Shown: positions 46,216 to 54,985 of the stretch, in pieces | Layout of the letters: each line of letters opens with the position of its first letter | Position numbering within the stretch: position 1 is the stretch's first letter | Source: Corynebacterium tuberculostearicum | GTDB lineage: Bacteria; Actinomycetota; Actinomycetes; Mycobacteriales; Mycobacteriaceae | DNA: 64,000 bases | Direction of reading: 5' to 3' | Assembly: GCF_016127015.1 (NCBI RefSeq) | Contig: NZ_CP065972.1 | Coordinates: 1,674,001 to 1,738,000 of the forward strand | Notes under the pieces: model-generated | Databases searched by the model: none | What the model saw: the letters and a program-made list of their open reading frames with translations, nothing else | What the model was told of the DNA's origin: nothing | Program-made: the position numbers and the translations under genes

Positions 46216-46249
46216 AAAGGAGAGGAACTAATGTTCCTCTCCTTTATAT
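46216..46249 (+). terminator. Terminator of the TrxR-like gene
   Basis: A perfect 13-bp stem AAAGGAGAGGAAC / GTTCCTCTCCTTT with loop TAAT is followed by ATATT. It begins 17 nt after the stop codon. Confidence 0.8.
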
Positions 46250-46251
46250 TG

Positions 46252-46324
46252 TGGAGCTAACGGGATTCGAACCCGTGACCCCCACACTGCCAGTGTGGTG
46301 CGCTACCAGCTGCGCCATAGCCCC
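46252..46324 (-). tRNA. tRNA-Ala (anticodon GGC)
   Basis: A 73-nt cloverleaf. The acceptor GGGGCTA pairs with TAGCTCC (one G-U) before discriminator A. The D-arm is GCGCAGCTGGTAGCGC, the anticodon loop CTGGCAG exposes GGC, and the T-arm is GGGTTCGAATCCC. CCA is not encoded. Confidence 0.97.
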
Positions 46325-46328
46325 TCAA

Positions 46329-46360
46329 ACGAGGTGCAACCCTGTGGGCTGCAACTCGCT
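46329..46360 (-). terminator. Probable terminator of the DsbA-like gene
   Basis: Minus strand GCGAGTTGCA and TGCACCTCGT pair around a roughly 10-nt loop with one mismatch, followed by TTTGAG. It separates the DsbA-like gene from tRNA-Ala. Confidence 0.5.
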
Positions 46361-46400
46361 TAAATATACATGGAGGGTATTTAACTCTCCAAATCGCCTG

Positions 46401-47132
46401 CTACTTAGTGACGATCTCTACCCAGTCACCCAGGTTCTTGCCGGCCTTTTGATCCTTTTCGGATGGAACATCCTTGCCATTTTGGACAATGCGCGGCGAA
46501 GAGACCGAGCCGGTTTCTTTATCGAGCTTGTCATAGTTGGTCTTTGCCACCTTATTGCCCTGCTTGATATCCACGTCCTTCATGGACTCAACAACATCGT
46601 CTTCTGCGCCAAGCTCCTTGGCTTGGTCAGCGATGTCTCCGGTCTCCCACTTATTAGCAACACTTTGCTGATTTTGCATGAGGAAGTCACGCAAATTCCA
46701 GTAGGTTTTGACGTCGCCGGACTTTGCCAACTCCGACATAGCGGCTGCCGCCTTTGTGGAGTAGCCGTCTTGGCCTTCAATATCCTTGCCATCCAGGAAG
46801 TTGAGGGTGCGCACATGGACGATCAGCTTGCCATCTTCTATGGCCTGCTTCATGTCACCGTCGGTAGCTGCAGCCAATTCAGCACAGTGCGGGCAGGAGT
46901 AATCTTCGTACAGATCTACCTCAGGGGTATCGTCCGTAGCATTCTCGCCCTTCAGCGTGATAGCGCCGTCGCTGTACTCCATGGTCATATTGACGTCTTC
47001 GATGCCGTCATCGGACTGTTTACCGTTCCACACGATGTAGCCAATGACAACGGCAATAATGACGAGGAGCACGCCGACTCCCCAAATAAATCCGTTGCCA
47101 CCCTTGGCGTTCGGGTCAGATACTTTGCTCAT
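46401..47132 (-). CDS. DsbA-type thiol-disulfide oxidoreductase, membrane-anchored
   Basis: A 243-residue protein with a short cytoplasmic head, one anchor segment (GFIWGVGVLLVIIAVVIGYI, about residues 14-33) and an extracytoplasmic thioredoxin-fold domain. The active site is YSCPHCAELA (CPHC, typical of DsbA oxidases), and a cis-Pro region is near VSSPRIVQNGKDV. It would form disulfides in exported proteins. It is followed upstream, 54 bp away, by a MauE-like membrane protein read in the same direction, which may act as its redox partner. Confidence 0.88.
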   Translation of the reverse strand: MSKVSDPNAKGGNGFIWGVGVLLVIIAVVIGYIVWNGKQSDDGIEDVNMTMEYSDGAITLKGENATDDTPEVDLYEDYSCPHCAELAAATDGDMKQAIEDGKLIVHVRTLNFLDGKDIEGQDGYSTKAAAAMSELAKSGDVKTYWNLRDFLMQNQQSVANKWETGDIADQAKELGAEDDVVESMKDVDIKQGNKVAKTNYDKLDKETGSVSSPRIVQNGKDVPSEKDQKAGKNLGDWVEIVTK

Positions 47133-47186
47133 TTGAACCTTGCCTTTGCAATTCTTCGGACTCGATCAGCCTACCTTGCCCAACTA

Positions 47187-47651
47187 CTAGGGGTGAAGGG
47201 CAAACTTGGTGAAGGGGCGCTTGATGGTCCATAGGGTCAGGAATAGATATGCGGCGTCGCGCAGCAGCGTCTTCGCATAATCCATTCCTCGGTCAGGATT
47301 TTGGGCGTCAAAGCCAAAGCAGCCGCAGTCAATATCCAGTCCACGGGCCCAAGCTTGTGCGATGCCCACCATAAAGAGCAGCAACACGACGGTGGCCACG
47401 ATGGAGGACTTTCGCAAAAACAGCCCGAGCAGCAAGAGCACGCCACCGATAACCTCTAAAGGGCCAATGACCGTTGCGAGGTAAAGAGCCCAATCAGGCG
47501 TAAAAATGTCATAGCCCTTGATGGCCTGGGTCATGTCTAGAGTCTTGCCCAGCTTATGCACGCCGGCATCAATCCACACCCAAGCCATAAAAAACCGGGC
47601 GATGAAGCTGATGACATCAAGCACCAGCTTCCCATTAATCTTGCTACTCAC
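47187..47651 (-). CDS. MauE/DoxX family membrane protein
   Basis: A 154-residue membrane protein with four segments. IARFFMAWVWIDAGVHKLGKT and IGPLEVIGGVLLLLGLFLRK are the MauE/DoxX pattern. The conserved cysteine pair DCGCFGF lies on a loop near residue 112. In methylamine dehydrogenase systems MauE helps disulfide formation. Here its pairing with a DsbA-like protein suggests it oxidises or reduces that partner. GTG or ATG start next to pgm, 17 bp after its stop. Confidence 0.85.
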   Translation of the reverse strand: MSSKINGKLVLDVISFIARFFMAWVWIDAGVHKLGKTLDMTQAIKGYDIFTPDWALYLATVIGPLEVIGGVLLLLGLFLRKSSIVATVVLLLFMVGIAQAWARGLDIDCGCFGFDAQNPDRGMDYAKTLLRDAAYLFLTLWTIKRPFTKFALHP

Positions 47652-47667
47652 GAGGATGAGTTTAGCG

Positions 47668-49284
47668 TTAACCCTTTAAAACATGGGAAACAACTCCCTG
47701 TGCTTCTGCTTGCACTTGCTTGAGATGTTCCTCACCCAAGAAAGACTCGGCATAGATTTTGTACTTATCTTCCGTGCCGGAAGGACGAGCAGCGAACCAG
47801 GCATTTTCCGTCGCCACCTTCAGGCCGCCAATGGCCGCACCGTTGCCGGGCGCCTCCGTCAGCTTGGCCACGATTTCCTCGCCCGCCAGTTCCGTGGCGG
47901 AAACTTTTTCAGGAGACAGCTTCTTAAGAATGGCCTTCTGCTCGCGGTTAGCGGGGGCGTCGGTGCGAGCATAGGCTGGGGCGCCGAATTTCTCCGCCAG
48001 TTCTGCATAACGCTGGGACGGAGTCTTGCCGGTGACGGCGGTAATCTCCGCGGCGAGCAGGTCCATAATGATGCCGTCCTTATCGGTGGACCATACGGAG
48101 CCATCGAAGCGCAGGAAGGATGCACCGGCGGACTCCTCGCCACCGAAACCAATGGCGCCTTCGACCAACCCCGGCACAAACCACTTAAAGCCGACGGGTA
48201 CCTCCACCAATTCGCGGTCCAGGCTTGTCACCACGCGATCGATCATGGAGGAGGACACCAAAGTCTTGCCCACACCGGCGCTCCCCCAGTGCGGGCGGTG
48301 GCTAAAGAGGTACTCGATAGCCACGGCAAGGTAGTGATTGGGGTTCATCAGGCCGGCATCGGGAGTGACAATGCCATGGCGGTCCGCATCGGCGTCGTTG
48401 CCGGTGGCAAGGTCGAAGTTAGAGCGGGCGTCGATAAGCGAGGCCATAGCATCCGGCGAAGAACAATCCATGCGGATCTTGCCGTCCGTATCCAAGGTCA
48501 TAAAGCGGAAAGTGGAATCCACCTCTGGATTCACCACGGTCATGTTGAGCTCGTAGTGGTCAGCGATGGCCTGCCAATAATCCACGGAGGCGCCACCCAT
48601 GGGATCAGCGCCGATGCGCAGGCCGGAATCTTTAATGGCCTGCATATCCACCACATTCTTAAGGTCAGCCACGTAGTTGTGCACGTAGTCGTGCTTCACG
48701 CAGCGCTCGTCCAGCACGCCCGCGACAGATGTCCGCTTCACGCCTTCCAGCCCGGCGCGCAGGTACTCGTTCGCGCGGCCAGCAATCCAATCGGTGGCCT
48801 GAGCATCGGCCGGTCCACCGGTAGGCGGGTTGTATTTGAAGCCGCCATCGCGGGGAGGATTATGGGACGGGGTAATCACAATGCCATCGGTGCCAGGGTG
48901 GGTCAGGATGGCATGGGAGACCGCCGGGGTCGGCGTGTAGCGGCCGCGCTCATCGACGCGAACCTCCACCCCATTGGCCAGCAGCACCTCAAGGGCGGAG
49001 ACCATGGCAGGTTCGGACAGCGCGTGGGTATCTCGGCCGATGAAAATCGCCCCAGCAATGCCTTGTTCCGCGCGGTAATCCACAATGGCTTGGGTAATCG
49101 CTAGGATATGAGCCTCATTAAAGGCTCGATCCAGCGCGGAGCCGCGGTGGCCTGAGGTACCGAAGGACACCTGCTGATCCGGGTTATCGGCGTCCGGGGT
49201 GCGGGTGTAGTAGGCGGTGACCAATTCTGCGATATCAATAAGATCCGTGGGCTGTGCCAGCGTGCCGGCGCGCTCGTGGGCCAT
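47668..49284 (-). CDS. pgm: Phosphoglucomutase (alpha-D-glucose phosphate-specific)
   Basis: Interconverts glucose 1- and 6-phosphate; cytoplasmic. The product is 538 residues, normal for the bacterial type. [19 protein letters not shown], the phospho-Ser loop [18 protein letters not shown], the metal loop [12 protein letters not shown] and the C-terminal phosphate loop [17 protein letters not shown] are intact. It feeds glycogen, trehalose and cell-wall sugar synthesis. ATG start at 49284; divergent from the symporter gene with 136 bp between. Confidence 0.96.
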   Translation of the reverse strand: MAHERAGTLAQPTDLIDIAELVTAYYTRTPDADNPDQQVSFGTSGHRGSALDRAFNEAHILAITQAIVDYRAEQGIAGAIFIGRDTHALSEPAMVSALEVLLANGVEVRVDERGRYTPTPAVSHAILTHPGTDGIVITPSHNPPRDGGFKYNPPTGGPADAQATDWIAGRANEYLRAGLEGVKRTSVAGVLDERCVKHDYVHNYVADLKNVVDMQAIKDSGLRIGADPMGGASVDYWQAIADHYELNMTVVNPEVDSTFRFMTLDTDGKIRMDCSSPDAMASLIDARSNFDLATGNDADADRHGIVTPDAGLMNPNHYLAVAIEYLFSHRPHWGSAGVGKTLVSSSMIDRVVTSLDRELVEVPVGFKWFVPGLVEGAIGFGGEESAGASFLRFDGSVWSTDKDGIIMDLLAAEITAVTGKTPSQRYAELAEKFGAPAYARTDAPANREQKAILKKLSPEKVSATELAGEEIVAKLTEAPGNGAAIGGLKVATENAWFAARPSGTEDKYKIYAESFLGEEHLKQVQAEAQGVVSHVLKG

Positions 49285-49385
49285 GGCGTGCTCCTTGAAG
49301 GGTTGGGGTGGTATGTCATTCCAGCTTGCCTGCTCTCCCGTGGTTGCGCAGGACGAATATTCCCCCGGCTGGGGGTATGGGCAAA

Positions 49386-49414
49386 TTTACTCCATTTCTA
49401 TAGTTCGCTAGATT
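49386..49414 (+). promoter_or_regulatory. Promoter of the alanine symporter gene
   Basis: TTTACT, a 17-bp spacer and TAGATT (49409-49414) lie 6 nt before the ATG at 49421. No ribosome-binding site exists, so the mRNA is predicted leaderless. Confidence 0.6.
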
Positions 49415-49420
49415 TACAGA

Positions 49421-50842
49421 ATGGACTCGCTTAATTCCATCCTCTCCGCCATCAGCACCGTGGTGTGGGGACCATTCATCCTCATTCCCCTCCTGTTAGG
49501 CACCGGCTTATGGCTGACCATTCGTTTGGGAGGACTCCAATTCCGAGCGCTGGGCCGCGCGACGCGTCACGTTTTTGCCACAGACCCTGACGAACAGTCC
49601 ACCGAGGGTGATATTTCCAATTATCAGGCGCTGACCACCGCCCTTGCCGCTACCGTAGGCGTGGGAAACATCGTGGGCGTGGCCACCGCGTTGTCGATCG
49701 GCGGCCCTGGCGCACTGGTATGGATCTGGATTACCGGCCTCGTGGGCATGGCATCCAAGTACACCGAGGCCTACCTGGGTGTGCGTTTTCGCACCACGGA
49801 TTCCAAGGGCGAGATGTCCGGCGGGCCGCAGCAATACCTAAAGCGTGGCATCCCCGGACCACTCGGATCGGTACTCGCAGTATTCTTTGCCATCTTTGCA
49901 ATTTGCGCCTCCTTTGGCATCGGCAACCTCGCCCAAGCCAATGCTGTGGCCACCAATATGGAATCAACCTTCGGTATCGCCCCAGCGGCCACCGGTGCAA
50001 TCCTCTTCGTCTTGGTGGGATCCGTACTCCTCGGCGGAATCCACGCCATCGGGCGCATTACCGCCGCCTTCGTCCCGTTGATGATCATCGTCTACGTCCT
50101 GGGCGGGCTCTATGTAATCTTCTCGCATGCCGCGGAGATCCCCGCCGCCTTTGCGATGATTTTCAGCGATGCCTTCACCGGCACCGCCGCGGGTGGCGGG
50201 TTCGTGGGCTCCACCATCATGATGGCCATTCAATACGGTGTTGCCCGCGGCATCTTCTCTAATGAGTCCGGCATGGGCTCCGCCGCCATCGCCGCCGCGG
50301 CTGCCAAGACCCCGCACCCAGCGCGCCAGGGGTTGGTATCGATGACGCAGACCTTCATTGACACCATCATCGTGGTCACCATCACTGGCTTGGTCATTGT
50401 TGTGGGCGGTACCTGGGATATGGGCCGTGACGAGGCCGGAATTATGACGGCCGAGGCCTTTTCCCGCGTGCTGCCCGGCGACTGGGGCGGCACCATCGTT
50501 TCGCTCTCCATTATTTTCTTCGCCTTTTCCACCATCATGGCCTGGGCGTATTACGGCGAACGTTCCCTGGAGTCCCTCTGCGGCCGCAAGGCCTCTATCC
50601 CCTACCGCATGTTTTTCGCCTGCCTCCTCTTTGTCGGCTCCGTCTCGGAGCTTGAGCTCGCTTGGACCTTCTCCGACCTAGCCAATGGCCTCATCGCCAT
50701 CCCGAACCTCATTGGCCTGCTCCTCCTCTCCGGCCTCGTGGCCCGCGAAACCAAGGCATACTTAGCCTTTGACCCCAAGCTCAATAAGCCAGTGGATGAG
50801 GTGCGCGCGTTCGTAGAGTCCCAGGGGATGGACTGGAAGTAA
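49421..50842 (+). CDS. Sodium:alanine symporter (AGCS family)
   Basis: Sodium-coupled uptake of alanine or glycine through the cytoplasmic membrane. The product is 473 residues with about 10-11 segments. The AGCS signatures GDISNYQALTTALAATVGVGNI, GIFSNESGMGSAAIAAAAAK and WAYYGERS are visible. Start ATG at 49421, just after a leaderless-type promoter. The crcB pair begins 11 bp after its stop, probably on the same transcript, though no functional tie is known. Confidence 0.94.
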   Translation: MDSLNSILSAISTVVWGPFILIPLLLGTGLWLTIRLGGLQFRALGRATRHVFATDPDEQSTEGDISNYQALTTALAATVGVGNIVGVATALSIGGPGALVWIWITGLVGMASKYTEAYLGVRFRTTDSKGEMSGGPQQYLKRGIPGPLGSVLAVFFAIFAICASFGIGNLAQANAVATNMESTFGIAPAATGAILFVLVGSVLLGGIHAIGRITAAFVPLMIIVYVLGGLYVIFSHAAEIPAAFAMIFSDAFTGTAAGGGFVGSTIMMAIQYGVARGIFSNESGMGSAAIAAAAAKTPHPARQGLVSMTQTFIDTIIVVTITGLVIVVGGTWDMGRDEAGIMTAEAFSRVLPGDWGGTIVSLSIIFFAFSTIMAWAYYGERSLESLCGRKASIPYRMFFACLLFVGSVSELELAWTFSDLANGLIAIPNLIGLLLLSGLVARETKAYLAFDPKLNKPVDEVRAFVESQGMDWK

Positions 50843-50852
50843 CATAGGCCGC

Positions 50853-51155
50853 ATGCCTCAATTCCTCGTCGTGGGTGCTGGCGCTGCGCTCGGCGCGGTG
50901 GCCAGGTACCTCCTCTCCACCGCGCTCGGCGGCGGCATGCTCCCCCTGCTGGCCATCAATATCCTCGGCAGTGCCCTCATGGGCTACTTCCGCCCCGGCC
51001 CCTTTTGGGGCACCGGCGTGCTCGGCGGTTTCACCAGCTTCGCCACCTTCGCTTTCCTGACCTCCGAGGCCCATTGGACCGTGGCCCTGGCCTATGTCCT
51101 TGCCACCATCATCGGCTGCGTGGGCGGCTACCTGGCAGGTGACAAGCTGCGATGA
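50853..51155 (+). CDS. crcB: Fluoride channel protein CrcB, copy 1
   Basis: A 100-residue membrane protein with four segments, half of the dual-topology Fluc fluoride channel. GAGAALGAVARYLLS opens it, AINILGSALMGYF follows, and the channel motif is GVLGGFTSFATF. Shorter than the usual about 120. Start codon ATG. It overlaps the second crcB by 4 bp (ATGA). Two adjacent copies suggest an obligate heterodimer, as in other Gram-positive bacteria. I saw no fluoride riboswitch upstream. Confidence 0.93.
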   Translation: MPQFLVVGAGAALGAVARYLLSTALGGGMLPLLAINILGSALMGYFRPGPFWGTGVLGGFTSFATFAFLTSEAHWTVALAYVLATIIGCVGGYLAGDKLR

Positions 51156-51511
51156 ATCTTCTCTGCGTCCTTCTCGGCGGCTTCATCGGCGGCAGCCTGC
51201 GCTATGGCTTTACCCGGCTTGTCCCCGCCCCCTACTGCACTTTCGTGGCGAATATTTTGGGCTCCCTAGCCCTTGGACTGGCCTATGGTTTCGCCCAGCT
51301 TGCCGACGCCCCCCTTCTCCACCCCTTCCTTGCCCTCGGCCTCGCCGGCGGCCTGTCCACCTGGTCCACATTGGCGAAGGAACTGGGAGAAATGATCAAA
51401 CGCAAGCAGTGGTGGCGACTGTGCAAGTACCTCTTCTGGACCATTGGCCTCGGCATCGTTCTAGCCTGGCGCGGCACCATCTGGGCGGCCCGCATTTATC
51501 ACGGCATATAA
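51152..51511 (+). CDS. crcB: Fluoride channel protein CrcB, copy 2
   Basis: A 119-residue second Fluc subunit with four membrane segments. LLGGFIGGSLRYGFTRL, VANILGSLALGLAYGF and the motif GLAGGLSTWSTLAKEL correspond to those of copy 1 but are clearly diverged. The C-terminus is longer and basic (KRKQWWRLCKY). Translation is coupled to copy 1 by a 4-bp overlap. Together they would export fluoride passively. Ends just before a bidirectional terminator. Confidence 0.93.
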   Translation: MNLLCVLLGGFIGGSLRYGFTRLVPAPYCTFVANILGSLALGLAYGFAQLADAPLLHPFLALGLAGGLSTWSTLAKELGEMIKRKQWWRLCKYLFWTIGLGIVLAWRGTIWAARIYHGI

Positions 51512-51515
51512 GCAA

Positions 51516-51551
51516 AATGGTCTCATTCTCCGCGCGAAGAATGAGACCATT
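51516..51551. terminator. Bidirectional terminator between crcB and the FtsX-type permease
   Basis: A perfect 14-bp stem AATGGTCTCATTCT / AGAATGAGACCATT encloses CCGCGCGA. It is followed by TTTTGC on the minus strand and by TAGCTGT on the plus strand, and serves the two convergent genes. Confidence 0.8.
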
Positions 51552-51561
51552 AGCTGTATAC

Positions 51562-54105
51562 CTAGTCTGCGATTGCCTCCAATGGCGGCGTCTTTGCCGC
51601 GCGGTTCGACGGCCAGACGGCCGCGATAATGCCGACGATGGCCGAGCCTACGAGCATAATGAGCACCATCGCCCACGGAATCTGCGCGGAATCCAATCCC
51701 TCATCACCGAGGATCTTGATAAAGGACCAGCCCAAGCCAAGGCCGATGAGGATGCCCATTACCGCGCCGAAGAGCGCAATCTGCACCGACTCAAGAGTGA
51801 TCATCGTGCGGATCTGGCGGCGCTGCGTACCCACGGCACGCAACATGCCAATCTCCTGGCGTCGCTCAATAACACCCAGGGTCAAGGTATTGACAATACC
51901 CAGCACAGCAATAATCACTGCAAGGGCAAGCAGGCCGTACAGGATGGAAAGCATCTGGTCGATGAATCCGGCGGCTTGGCCCGCATACTCCTCACCAGAA
52001 TTAACCTGAACCACGACCAAATCCTTGACCGAGTCCTCTAGGTTGTGGCGCAGCTCTTCTTTGTCATAGCCTTCCTGGCCCAAGACGCCCACCATTTGGA
52101 CGGTAAAGGACTTCTCGGGAGCGACCTTTTCAGCCACGTCTTGCGAGAGCACCATATTCTGGACCACATCGGTGGGCTTAAAGGTACCGACCAGCTTGGC
52201 CTCGGCCTTCTTGTCCTTTTCCGCAGAAGTAACCTTGTAGGTCTCTCCTACCTTCCAGCCGTGTTCCTTGGCAAAGTCTTCGGTAGCAATGAAGCCCTTC
52301 TCCAAGTTGGCATCGCCCTCGACCATGTCGAGCGCAATCATCGACGACGGATCTCCATCCGCAGTCATCGTTTGTTGGAATTCTGGACCATAATCCATCG
52401 ATGCCTGACCATCGACGGCTACCGGAGCCATACCGACGGTAATCACCTTATCGACGCCCTCGGCCTCCGCCGCGCGCTTACCCGTGTCCTTCGGCGTCGG
52501 GAATTCACCGGAGCTAGGACCGGAAAGCAGGTAATCAGAAGTGATGTTCTGCTCCACGGTATCGGCCACAGAGGACTTCATAGTTGCACCAAGCATGCCG
52601 ATAGCGGTCACCAGCGCCACGCCCAAGGTCAGCGCGAAGGCAGTGGCTGCCGTACGGCGCGGATTGCGTCGCGAGTTAGTCGCCGCCAGTGAACCAATAG
52701 CGCCAAACGGTGCACCGATTGCCTTGCCCACCGTCGGCACCAGAGGCAGCGACAAAGCAGGGCCGGCCAGGAAGAATCCGACGATGACGCCGAACGCGCC
52801 AACGCCGACGAGGATGGCGCGGACGCTGGTTTCGCCGTCGGAAAGCACGCCCGCCAACGCCGCAACAATACCCACCAGCAAGATAATGGCACCGAAAATC
52901 GTGCGTACCTTCAGCGAAGTTCCGGAAGCAGATTCGGTAGTGCGCATTGCCTCCACCGGCTGTACGCGGCCCGCGCGCCGTGCCGGCGCCCACGCGGATA
53001 CAACCGTCACGATGGTGCCCAAAATAATTGGAACTACGATGGCCGAAACGCTCAGGCCCAAGCCGCCATCGAGCGGCATTCCCTGCGCGCTCATTACTGC
53101 CTTAATGATTGCGACCAAACCCATACCGGCAACCACGCCGACAATGGACCCCAGAACACCAACAATGGCAGACTCCACCACCACCGAGTTTGTGATCTGG
53201 CGACGGGAAGCACCCAGCGCACGCAAGAGAGCGAACTCCTTGGTGCGCTGCGCGACAATCATCGAGAAAGTATTAGCAATGATGAAGGTGCCCACCAACA
53301 GCGCAATCAGGCCAAACGCGATGAGGAAGTAATTGATGAACTTCAAGGCAGAGGACATCATCTCCGAGGTCTCCTCAGCCAGGCGCTCACCCGACTCCGC
53401 CTTGACTTCATACTTCTCGTTCAGGTGATCCACCAAGGCATTCGCATCCACGCCATCGGCTGCCGAGACCTTGAGCTGGCTCGGATCACCGTAGCGCTCC
53501 AGGTAATCCTTTTCAGCCATGCTCAGTACGATGCTCTCGCCCTGGTCTACCGCAGGCTCCGAGATGCCAGAAACGGTAACCGTATCCTGCTCATCGGGGT
53601 GAACCACAGTCAGCTTCTGGCCCACGGAAATGTCGTACTTGTCGGCCGCGGAAGAGTTGATGAGGACCTCGTCCTTACCGCTAGGCTCCTCGCCCTCCTT
53701 CAACTTATCGGCGCCACCAACGACCTTGTCTTCCGGGTAGAACGGAACAACACTGGCCGTGCCGCCCTGGGTTTGAAAGGCCTCCGAGTTCTCATCGGCC
53801 GCGACAACGGTCTCCGAATCCGCGATATTGATGTTCTTGACATCCTTATCGTCGGCCAACTTCTGGCGCAGCTTGTCATCCAGTTTCGCGCCATTGTCGT
53901 CTTTTTGGCTCACCACTGCATCCACGCCGCGGAACTGATTATCCACAGCGGAGTCAAACGTCGACTTCAGCGAATTGGTAAACATAAACGAGCCGGCAAT
54001 AAACGCGGTGCCCAAAACCACCGCGAGAATCGTCAGCCCAAGGCGCAGTTTATGCGCCACGATATTGCGCAGAGACACTCTGCGCATTGCGTTTCCGCGT
54101 GCCAT
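51562..54105 (-). CDS. ABC transporter permease with two FtsX domains
   Basis: An 847-residue membrane protein. One N-terminal segment, a large extracytoplasmic domain of about 220 residues, a three-segment FtsX block (near residues 265-395), three more central segments, a second extracytoplasmic domain and a final three-segment FtsX block. VAQRTKEFALLRALGASRRQI and VIERRQEIGMLRAVGTQRRQI are the two FtsX repeats. It would act in lipoprotein or peptide export or in envelope sensing, not import. Its ATG follows the ATPase stop directly (TAAATG), so the two are coupled. Confidence 0.92.
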   Translation of the reverse strand: MARGNAMRRVSLRNIVAHKLRLGLTILAVVLGTAFIAGSFMFTNSLKSTFDSAVDNQFRGVDAVVSQKDDNGAKLDDKLRQKLADDKDVKNINIADSETVVAADENSEAFQTQGGTASVVPFYPEDKVVGGADKLKEGEEPSGKDEVLINSSAADKYDISVGQKLTVVHPDEQDTVTVSGISEPAVDQGESIVLSMAEKDYLERYGDPSQLKVSAADGVDANALVDHLNEKYEVKAESGERLAEETSEMMSSALKFINYFLIAFGLIALLVGTFIIANTFSMIVAQRTKEFALLRALGASRRQITNSVVVESAIVGVLGSIVGVVAGMGLVAIIKAVMSAQGMPLDGGLGLSVSAIVVPIILGTIVTVVSAWAPARRAGRVQPVEAMRTTESASGTSLKVRTIFGAIILLVGIVAALAGVLSDGETSVRAILVGVGAFGVIVGFFLAGPALSLPLVPTVGKAIGAPFGAIGSLAATNSRRNPRRTAATAFALTLGVALVTAIGMLGATMKSSVADTVEQNITSDYLLSGPSSGEFPTPKDTGKRAAEAEGVDKVITVGMAPVAVDGQASMDYGPEFQQTMTADGDPSSMIALDMVEGDANLEKGFIATEDFAKEHGWKVGETYKVTSAEKDKKAEAKLVGTFKPTDVVQNMVLSQDVAEKVAPEKSFTVQMVGVLGQEGYDKEELRHNLEDSVKDLVVVQVNSGEEYAGQAAGFIDQMLSILYGLLALAVIIAVLGIVNTLTLGVIERRQEIGMLRAVGTQRRQIRTMITLESVQIALFGAVMGILIGLGLGWSFIKILGDEGLDSAQIPWAMVLIMLVGSAIVGIIAAVWPSNRAAKTPPLEAIAD

Positions 54106-54834
54106 TTAGCCCTCAATCTCCGCCATTACCTGGTGAATGGCCTCCATCGTCGGATTGTGCAACTCATTCACTAGCTTGCCGTCAGCAAGGAAAACCACCC
54201 GGTCCGCATATGAGGCGGCCTTGGCATCGTGCGTCACGATGACCACTGTTTGGTTGTCCTTATTTACCGCGGTTCGCAAAATATCGAGCACCTCGGCCGA
54301 AGAATTCGAATCCAGGTTGCCCGTTGGCTCATCGCCGAAGATGATTTCCGGCCGAGAAACCAATGCACGAGCACAGGCCACGCGCTGCTGCTGTCCGCCA
54401 GACAATTCAGCTGGGCGGTGTTCCAGGCGCTCCGCAAGGCCAAGGCGGCTAGTGACCTCCTCAAACCACTGCTTATCGACGCCCTTACCCGCAATATCCG
54501 TAGGCAGCGTAATGTTTTCCGCCGCAGTCAGCGTGGGCACAAGGTTAAAGGACTGGAAAATAAAGCCCAGCCGGTCACGACGCAGGGCCGTAATGTCTTT
54601 GTCATTGAGCGCCGACATATCGGTATCACCGATAAATGCTGATCCGGAGGTCGCTGAATCGAGACCAGCCATGGTGTGCATCAGCGTCGACTTACCGGAA
54701 CCCGATGGGCCCATGATCGCCGTGAATTCGTTCTTGCCGAATTCAATGGATACATGATCAAGAGCGACGACAGCTGTGTCATCGCTTCCGTATTGCTTAA
54801 ACAAGTCAACGGCGCGAGCCGCAGCATCATTCAT
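54106..54834 (-). CDS. ABC transporter ATP-binding protein (LolD/MacB type)
   Basis: A 242-residue ATPase. Walker A GPSGSGKSTLMHTMAGLD is near residue 40. FIFQSFNLVPTLTAAENI holds the Q-loop. The signature LSGGQQQRVACARAL, Walker B IIFGDEPTGNLDS and switch IVTHDAKAA complete it. The FNLVPTLTA region is typical of LolD/MacB/FtsE ATPases. First gene of the two-gene operon with the FtsX-type permease. ATG at 54834 with AAGGAG upstream. Confidence 0.94.
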   Translation of the reverse strand: MNDAAARAVDLFKQYGSDDTAVVALDHVSIEFGKNEFTAIMGPSGSGKSTLMHTMAGLDSATSGSAFIGDTDMSALNDKDITALRRDRLGFIFQSFNLVPTLTAAENITLPTDIAGKGVDKQWFEEVTSRLGLAERLEHRPAELSGGQQQRVACARALVSRPEIIFGDEPTGNLDSNSSAEVLDILRTAVNKDNQTVVIVTHDAKAASYADRVVFLADGKLVNELHNPTMEAIHQVMAEIEG

Positions 54835-54985
54835 GAGACAAATTCTCCTTGTAAATGGGAAATTACCTATTTAAGTCTAGCGACCGTGGCCTCCGGCCAA
54901 CATCATCCCTGAGGAGGAAAACGGCATACGAGAGCCCGGCACCACCGTTCTCGTGGGTCTCACACTGCGGGCTCCGGCCTACTTC
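54835..54985. other. Intergenic region with long-loop hairpin
   Basis: GAGCCCG (near 54932) can pair with CGGGCTC (near 54968) around a long loop downstream of the HNH gene on the minus strand. It is a weak terminator candidate. AAGGAG for the ABC gene lies at its left end. Nothing else is seen. Confidence 0.35.
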
